From positions 620,001 through 684,000 of the forward strand of contig CP087209.1 of the NCBI GenBank assembly GCA_020912385.1: a stretch of DNA of 64,000 nucleotides, written 5' to 3'. Made by a program: the position numbers and the translations under genes. Below the pieces are notes generated by a model, which was given only the letters and a program-made list of their open reading frames with translations, did not search any database and was not told the DNA's origin. This DNA comes from Neofusicoccum parvum. Lineage: Eukaryota; Ascomycota; Dothideomycetes; Botryosphaeriales; Botryosphaeriaceae. Below are positions 58,253-64,000 of this stretch, piece after piece (the stretch's first letter is position 1; each line of letters starts with the position of its first letter).

Positions 58253-60755
58253 GTCTGGAGGCGGCTCGGCGGAGCGTGTAGTCAGGGCGCCGGGAGCATG
58301 AAGAGTGTGAGGTCTGGGGAGAGGCAGCTGAGGTGTGGGACGGCGGCGGTGGGCGGTGCGTGGTCACCTAGTGCGTGTGGCTGACTACAGGTACGGCACC
58401 ATGCGGTTCGGGGAGCAAAAGGCGGGCGCGCATATGCGAGTGAACGGCGCCAGTCTTTTATGAACCAAAACCGTTTATTTCGACGCCATGTGGACCAGGC
58501 CTTGCAAGGGTGGTGAGGGAAGGAAGCGGCGCGCACGAGCCCAGGAAGGTGACCGCACCGGAGCAGCAGATCACGATGCGAGCGTCAATCGTCGGAGTCG
58601 GGGAAAAGCGCGACAAGCCCTACACGCCCCATTGCGCTGCGTCATACCTCAGCCAGCCGGTGGCTGTGCGCTGCACGACGCGTGCGAGCCGTCGCCGCCC
58701 GTCTCACCGGCTAGACCTCGCGCCAGCGCCAAACACAAAAGACGCTCTCTCACGCCCGCCCGAAAACTCGGTCGCTGATCGCTCGTCCCTACAGCGGCGA
58801 GGGCGCGCGCGCATCCCAGATCCCAGCTGCGGCTGCCCAGCGCCGCCGTGGTCTGGCCGCCTGCAGATTGCGGCCATCCCAATCGGGGCTCCCAAACGGC
58901 TGAATACCTCAAATCTCACTCACCTGTCGCGACAAGGGAAAAGCAATGCCGCCGCCAGCACGCACAGGCGCCGGCCGGCGGGAGCAGGCAAGCACGCCTT
59001 CGCGGCCAGCGCCCAGCACCCGCCAGTGTCGCCGCTGAAACTGCACCGTCTCGCGCGGTCCAAGCGTGCCACTCGCGCTGCCGCCTCTAGAACGTGTTTG
59101 GGCCCGGGGGCGGATAGCAAGCAGCCACACATATACAACGTGACGCGCCCAGGGGCCTCTGCCTTCTGGCGCGCATGCTGCCCCGACCTATCGCGCCGCG
59201 GGAGTACAGGCTGCGCCTCAGCTGCCGTGCGGAGATGAGAATGACGTTCGGGTGCCCTGCGAGTGCCTGAAGCCGCTGGCTGCAATGCTTCCCCTGCGTG
59301 ATGAAAGGATGGGAGGCATGGGTCCCCCACGGCCACGGCGCATCCCGCCAGACGGCGAGCCATCCGCATCCAAATCCTGTGGCGCATGCCGCTGGATCTC
59401 TGGCCGCCGTGTCGCTTGTGAGTGCTGGCCAACCGAGATGAGGGCGAACGTCGGGCGACGGGCGGGGAGTCTGCCCATAGGACACGGACTCGGGTCCGGG
59501 TGCATGCGGCGCTGAGCTGATCGCGGCGAGGGGAGGGGAACTGGAGCGTGAGGGCGGCGAAGTCCGCGGCTCCAACGCAGCGCTGGGAGCCGTTTGTCTG
59601 ACACAGAGCGCGATCGCTTCTCGACGTGGCGCTCACAGGCGCGATGCAGCGAGGGCTCGAATCGGCGGGCCGGGGGTGTCGCACATCATAGGCCGGCGGC
59701 CGCGAGAGGTAGTCATGCCGAAGCGCGTGAGGGCCGGCGGGCTTCATGCGCCACAGCTGCCAGGCGCACAGGGCGACGGGGGCCGTTCCGCAAATCAGTG
59801 TCGCTGGCGATCCGTCGCCCGTTGTGGCCGGGCGGCGTGACGCGCGTATTCGCAGCGGCCGAGAGTGCTGGGCCTGGGCTGCCCAGCAGCTCCGCGCGCC
59901 AGCGCAGCGGAGACGGCAGTCGCGCGCCAGCGCTGGCGTCATAAGAGCGGTGCTGCTGTTCCGCTGTGCGACTCTGGAGCGACGCGACTCAACTGCGATG
60001 TAACTCGACGCCGGCCGGCCGGCTTCCCGGCACCACGTCTCGGCATGATGCAATCGTGGTGGAGAGTGGAGAGCGAGCCCACCGCGAGCGCAGCGCGCGC
60101 TCCGGCTCGGGGCAGCGTGAGCTGAAGAGCCTGGAGCAGCGCGTGGAGGGCAGCGTTGTTCCTGCAATTTCGAGCGGAGTGTGTGGGAAGCGGAGTGCGA
60201 TTGGCGCGCAACGGGCCTGCGCGCTGGCAGGATTAGCCGTCCGCCCGCGGCCCCAGACGTAAGCAGCTTGGCGCGTACTTTACCGTTCGCATTGCCTGCT
60301 TCGGGCGCCGCCGTACGCCCGTGCTAACCCGCGTCAGCAGCGAACTGCCGCTCATCTCCCCCGCCCTCACTTCACCATCATTACCGCGCAGCAGCATAAG
60401 CACGCGCCGCCCAATAGAGAGCGTTCGCCCGTCCTTGATCCTTCTAGACTACAGACACGCGCCGCGTCTTGCTACGACCCAGCGCGGCGTTGCTTTTCAC
60501 CGAGGCTCCTGCCCCAGCTGTGCTCGCTCACGTTCCAATTTGGCGCCTGAAACGATCGCGATCGATCGAGATGCCCATCGCTGTTTTCTCCCTCATCTCC
60601 GACGCGTGCTGCGGCGGAATTTCTGGTCTGCCTCAACCACAACTCCCAAATGAAGCTCCCGGCGCGCCGGCACGCCCAGACAGACCGTCTTTCCGTTGCT
60701 GCACATGCTCTGCTTCCGCTTTCCGCCAGAATTAATTCCTGTGCTTCCTCATTTG
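58253..60755. promoter_or_regulatory. Long gene-free region upstream of the CP2 factor
   Basis: 2.5 kb, GC-rich. A 415-codon minus-strand frame (58920-60167) is Arg/Ala/Ser-rich without any domain and looks compositional. The region may hold a long leader and promoter for the transcription factor. The part next to 60755 is the 3' flank of the next minus-strand gene. Confidence 0.5.
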
Positions 60756-62635
60756 CTATTTGCTGGGCTTGCGGTTGGCCCGCGGGCGCGCGCCATCCTT
60801 GACTGGGTCAATGCGGCTAACTGTGGTCTCTGAGCTTCTGGCCGCTCTAGCACCCGCGAGGCCTGCGGCGTTATCTACCTGATTAGTCTTTTGCCTTAGC
60901 GGCAGTTGACCGCTGGTCCGGCCCGTGACTGGCGGCGGTGTGCTTCTCTGGGTTGTTGTTGTTGAATCCGCCGCTGGAGCATCAGGAGACGACGTGGCTC
61001 CACCCTGTGCTGCTGACACCGAAAGAGAATGACAGCTGGTCGTATGTGACCTCCGCTTGAGCGACTTGCTGGAGGACGCCGCAGTTGAATCGAGCTGGTC
61101 GCTGCTGTTGCGGAAGGCAGTCCTGCGAGAGCTGGCACTGGATGAGAGCAACTCCGTCTCTAAACGACCGGGACTAGGACCAGCCACAACTGTTACCACG
61201 CTAGACCGCTGCTCCTGACGCGAACGCGCTAGCCCCTTATCATGCGTAGGGCTGGGAATCTTTGAAGGCCTCTTCACGGCAGACTCGCCTCCAGACTCGT
61301 CAGAGCTGCTTTCTGACAGATCACTCATGGCCTCATGGCGAGACGACGCAAAGCTGTCAATGGTGCGGAGAGGAGGCCTGATCGTGGGAATTGTGCCTGA
61401 ATCCTTCCAACCAGAAGCATCATCTCCGGGGATCCAGGATGGCGGCCGGCGCATCTGGGGTCCAGTCGGGGTCCTCTGCGCCGCGTCAACGTTCGCGGGA
61501 ATTTCCAGTTGCTCCTCCGCGTTGTCAAAGAGCTCGATGAGCTTGGGAAGTACATGTTCCACCTTCAGGCCCCGGTTGGCTGCGATTGAAGATGCCATTC
61601 GTTTAATGGCTTGGAAATCCCGTGCTATATCACTGCTTGGTAATGTTTCGGGTTCCTCCACTTCGCTAGGTAGGTCTTCACCGTTCGTGCTGAATGCCGC
61701 ATGTGTATCAGCCAAGCCGCCTTCGCCTTCTGAAAGCGAGGGCTGGCCCTGCAATGAGGAGGACTCCTTGAGACCACCCGGAAATGCGGAGACTCTTCCT
61801 AGCGTGTTGGAAACGTTCCCCTGCGGTGGTCCTCCCACTGGGATGTGCTGATTGGCAGCGGAGAACAGCTGGATTGAGAGAGCTCTTTCCTTGCTCGACG
61901 GCGACATGGATGTTACTAGAAGAGTACGTAGGTTCTTTCAGCCTCGGCCCGTAGCGAGATCCATCTTGTGATGTTCTTACCTTGCTGGCCGTTCTTAGTG
62001 TTCTCCTTGAGCCTCATCGGAGCACTTGCATCTCCGATGGCTGCCGTGCTCGGACCCGCCTGGGGTCTAGAATTCCTCTTCCGGTTGATGACACTGTCCT
62101 GTCGTGAAGCCATCAATCTCGACATGCCATTCTTTCCTCTCGCAATGAAAAGCTCCAACCGCTTTATCTCCGCGCGAAATGCTGCTTCTTCTTTCTCCCA
62201 TGTCTTCTCTGCTGCTTCCAGTCTGGTCGTGGTATCCTCTAGTTGCTCATCAAGCTGCCCCCTCTCCATGCTTAGACTTCTGTATGCCTCGATGACGTGT
62301 AGGACGGAGCTATTCATTTGCGCAGGGAGCCCGTCAAACGGTTGATTGCAAAGCTTGATGAAAATGGCATCAATCATGACGATGATGTCGGGTGCGGAGA
62401 TGTCGTGGTCCGAGGTGGCAGACGACCAGACATCTGCGGTTGGGTCATCAAGGTATTTGCTAGACCTGTAAGAGAAGTAAGAGGAGATCTTCTTGCGCGG
62501 GCCAGACCGTCTTCGCGGTGTGCCGGATTCTGAGAGTGAGCTGGTATCGGCGGTGCTGCGTCGATCGTCGGGAATGGGAGGAAATGTTGGCGTGCGCGTC
62601 ATGGTCTTGCGCATCCAGTGCTGTATGTCGGCCAT
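60756..62635 (-). CDS. Uncharacterised serine-rich coiled-coil protein
   Basis: Two exons on the minus strand, 62635-61981 and 61915-60756; 604 residues, with a CAAG/GTAAG donor and CTAG acceptor. I do not recognise the family. The N-terminus (MADIQHWMRKTM) precedes a Ser/Arg-rich stretch with SGPRKKISSYFSYRSSK. A likely folded helical part follows, with DIIVMIDAIFIKLCNQPFD and LPAQMNSSVLHVIEAYRSLS. It runs into a coiled coil of about 45 residues (RLEAAEKTWEKEEAAFRAEI). After a linker a second helical part has DFQAIKRMASSIAANRGL and LPKLIELFDNAEE. The last about 220 residues are disordered, rich in Ser, Thr and Arg, with many possible phosphorylation sites. This layout suggests a scaffold or cytoskeletal regulator, as inference only. 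Confidence 0.78.
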
Positions 62636-64000
62636 GGCTGAGTGGGCTGGTTAGCCGAACGCGGAGGAGTGTGGAAAGGATGAAGAGTCGTCGTGAGTTG
62701 TGTGGAGCTGTAATGGAACATTTGCTCGTTCTTTCCAAGAAGGAAGGCGCGTTGCCAGCTCAAGGAAGGAAGTGACGTCCAGATGAGGGTCACCCGTCCA
62801 CACCGGAACCCCAGAATAAGCCCGTCTAGAGTCGTCTATACCAAAGATTCTGCTCAGTCGATCTTCTTCGATTTCGCATAATGAAAGCATGGCGGCGAAT
62901 GTCATTGAAGCAAAGAAGAGGGAACCCCTGTGCAGAGATCTATCTACCACAAAGAAAGTACTTCATCCACCGAGGTGTAAGTTGGACGAATTGGGAAATC
63001 GAGTTCATTAGACGCACCATGCTGCACTGACGCTTTGCCGGCCGTCGTCGGAAGCCTTAACCAGAGAAATCCGGAAAAACCGTCACTGAGATCGGACTAC
63101 ATTCTGAGGCGCGTGGCACATACTCAAATAACCCGGTACAGCTTGATCAGCGTCACCAAAGCCTCCTATCCACAAGCGCTGGTCCATTATGTACATTACA
63201 ATAGCGAACAAACTCTGGGTTGCAATTCACGCCTACGGGGGAATACGCCCCCAATGACTCAATTCCATTGTGAATAATTTGAATTGCTCTGCTTGTTTTA
63301 GGTGAAGGCGGACCTGGCCATGCGGCTCTCCAACGATGAGTAGGAGCTCTAAGACGTTTGAATTAACAATAGTGATTACGGATATATGAGGGTGCCGTAC
63401 CCAGCAATTAAAGTGCGTTGCTCTCGGTAAGTATAATTGCTGGGTAAGGTAGCTGAAGCAAGCCATTCAGATGTGTTGGGTGTAGGTTCTAAGACACTGT
63501 CGCGTCTGTATTGATACTTTCAGTCTAGATGGCCAAGCTTGATTGTCTTGCTGGAAATCTGCTTCTTTTTTGCGTCCATCATTGGCTGCAGCCATCTTCT
63601 TAAGATGTAGTGAGGCACAGGCGGAGAGTCAAGGATGCCTACACCGGCGGTGCTCCAGATCCAATGAGTTCTGTTGTCCTTGTAGGGTCTACCGCCAAGC
63701 CAATCTCGATGTTCGTAGACACTACCCCCGAGGTTAGAGTAATACCACACTGACAGAGCAGCGCGTGTGACAATCCAGTACGCGAAAGAAAAAAGCCTGA
63801 TTACTGTAGAGATAGAGGCCGAAATGGCCTACTCATACTTGGGTCGTTCATCGATGCACGTCATCTTGCAACACGTCCACTGTGAAAACTTCAGCTTCAA
63901 GCCATGTCAGTAATTCGGCGGTTTAAGCTGGCCGAAATATTTTGAAGTGCCTCGGCAGAGTAACGGAACGCTTTCGTAGACGCTGGCATGGCGAATGGGG
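62636..64000. other. Window end, only a weak partial gene candidate
   Basis: The upstream region of the coiled-coil protein gene. Minus-strand fragments at 63520-63750 (HRDWLGGRPYKDNRTHWIW, ending LGHLD) and at 63840-63930 (TWLEAEVFTVDVLQDDVHR) look more protein-like than background. They could be exons of a gene read from beyond the window end, but frames do not join cleanly. Nothing else was seen. Confidence 0.3.

Noticed and set aside
58920..60167. 415-codon minus-strand open frame
   Set aside because: Arg/Ala/Ser-rich with no domain, in a GC-rich region with equally open overlapping frames; compositional.
62651..62950. 99-codon minus-strand frame with a hydrophobic stretch
   Set aside because: It sits in the leader/promoter of the coiled-coil protein gene, ends just before its start codon and has no supporting features.

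Overview
The window is nuclear DNA of a filamentous ascomycete (Pezizomycotina; Dothideomycetes would fit, but that is inference). The evidence is short GT-AG introns of about 45-100 bp with CTRAC/CTAAT branch points, GC-rich genes, a divergent H2A/H2B pair, and AT-rich islands of transposons degraded in the manner of repeat-induced point mutation (RIP: loss of CA/TG, gain of TA, and CAG or TGG codons turned into stops).

Layout. 1-2647: 3' end of a TFIIIC TPR subunit, then a complete peroxisomal 2-hydroxyacyl-CoA lyase. 2665-15705: a nested transposon island. An ORF1-only non-LTR element (+) appears to be split by a Tad-like LINE (-). That LINE is split by a full-length Ty3/gypsy chromovirus (184-bp LTRs, target duplication TTTAG), which in turn carries two oppositely oriented 472-bp solo LTRs, each with its own 5-bp duplication. 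15945-18915: a C2H2/Zn2Cys6 transcription-factor pseudogene, interrupted by another ORF1-type element with a 13-bp duplication; that element carries a 172-bp solo LTR. 19684-21860: a family 2 glycoside hydrolase. 22660-24125: a second AT-rich island with two LINE 3' ends in opposite orientation.

24519-46... is a conventional gene-dense stretch. KGD2 and NDUFB9, both mitochondrial, are divergent. H2A and H2B are divergent. ATG4 and SQS1 are divergent. Three genes then follow on the minus strand: an MFS transporter, an arylsulfotransferase-family secretory protein and a P-loop sulfotransferase-family protein. A GCNA-like SprT metalloprotease with an HMG box lies on the plus strand at 44974-47061. 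47062-51096 is gene-poor. 51097-51969 is ureidoglycolate lyase with a PTS1. 55549-58252 is a CP2/Grainyhead transcription factor on the minus strand. 60756-62635 is an unidentified serine-rich coiled-coil protein. The last 1.3 kb holds only a weak partial candidate gene.

The genes are mostly housekeeping: chromatin, the TCA cycle and respiratory chain, autophagy, splicing, Pol III transcription, and peroxisomal carbon and purine-nitrogen catabolism. No classical secondary-metabolite backbone enzyme was seen. The most unusual content is the datable transposon stratigraphy, the ORF1-only element family, the multiply broken regulator, and the sulfotransferase/arylsulfotransferase/transporter run. 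Exon coordinates were worked out by hand from splice signals and reading frame and need transcript confirmation.
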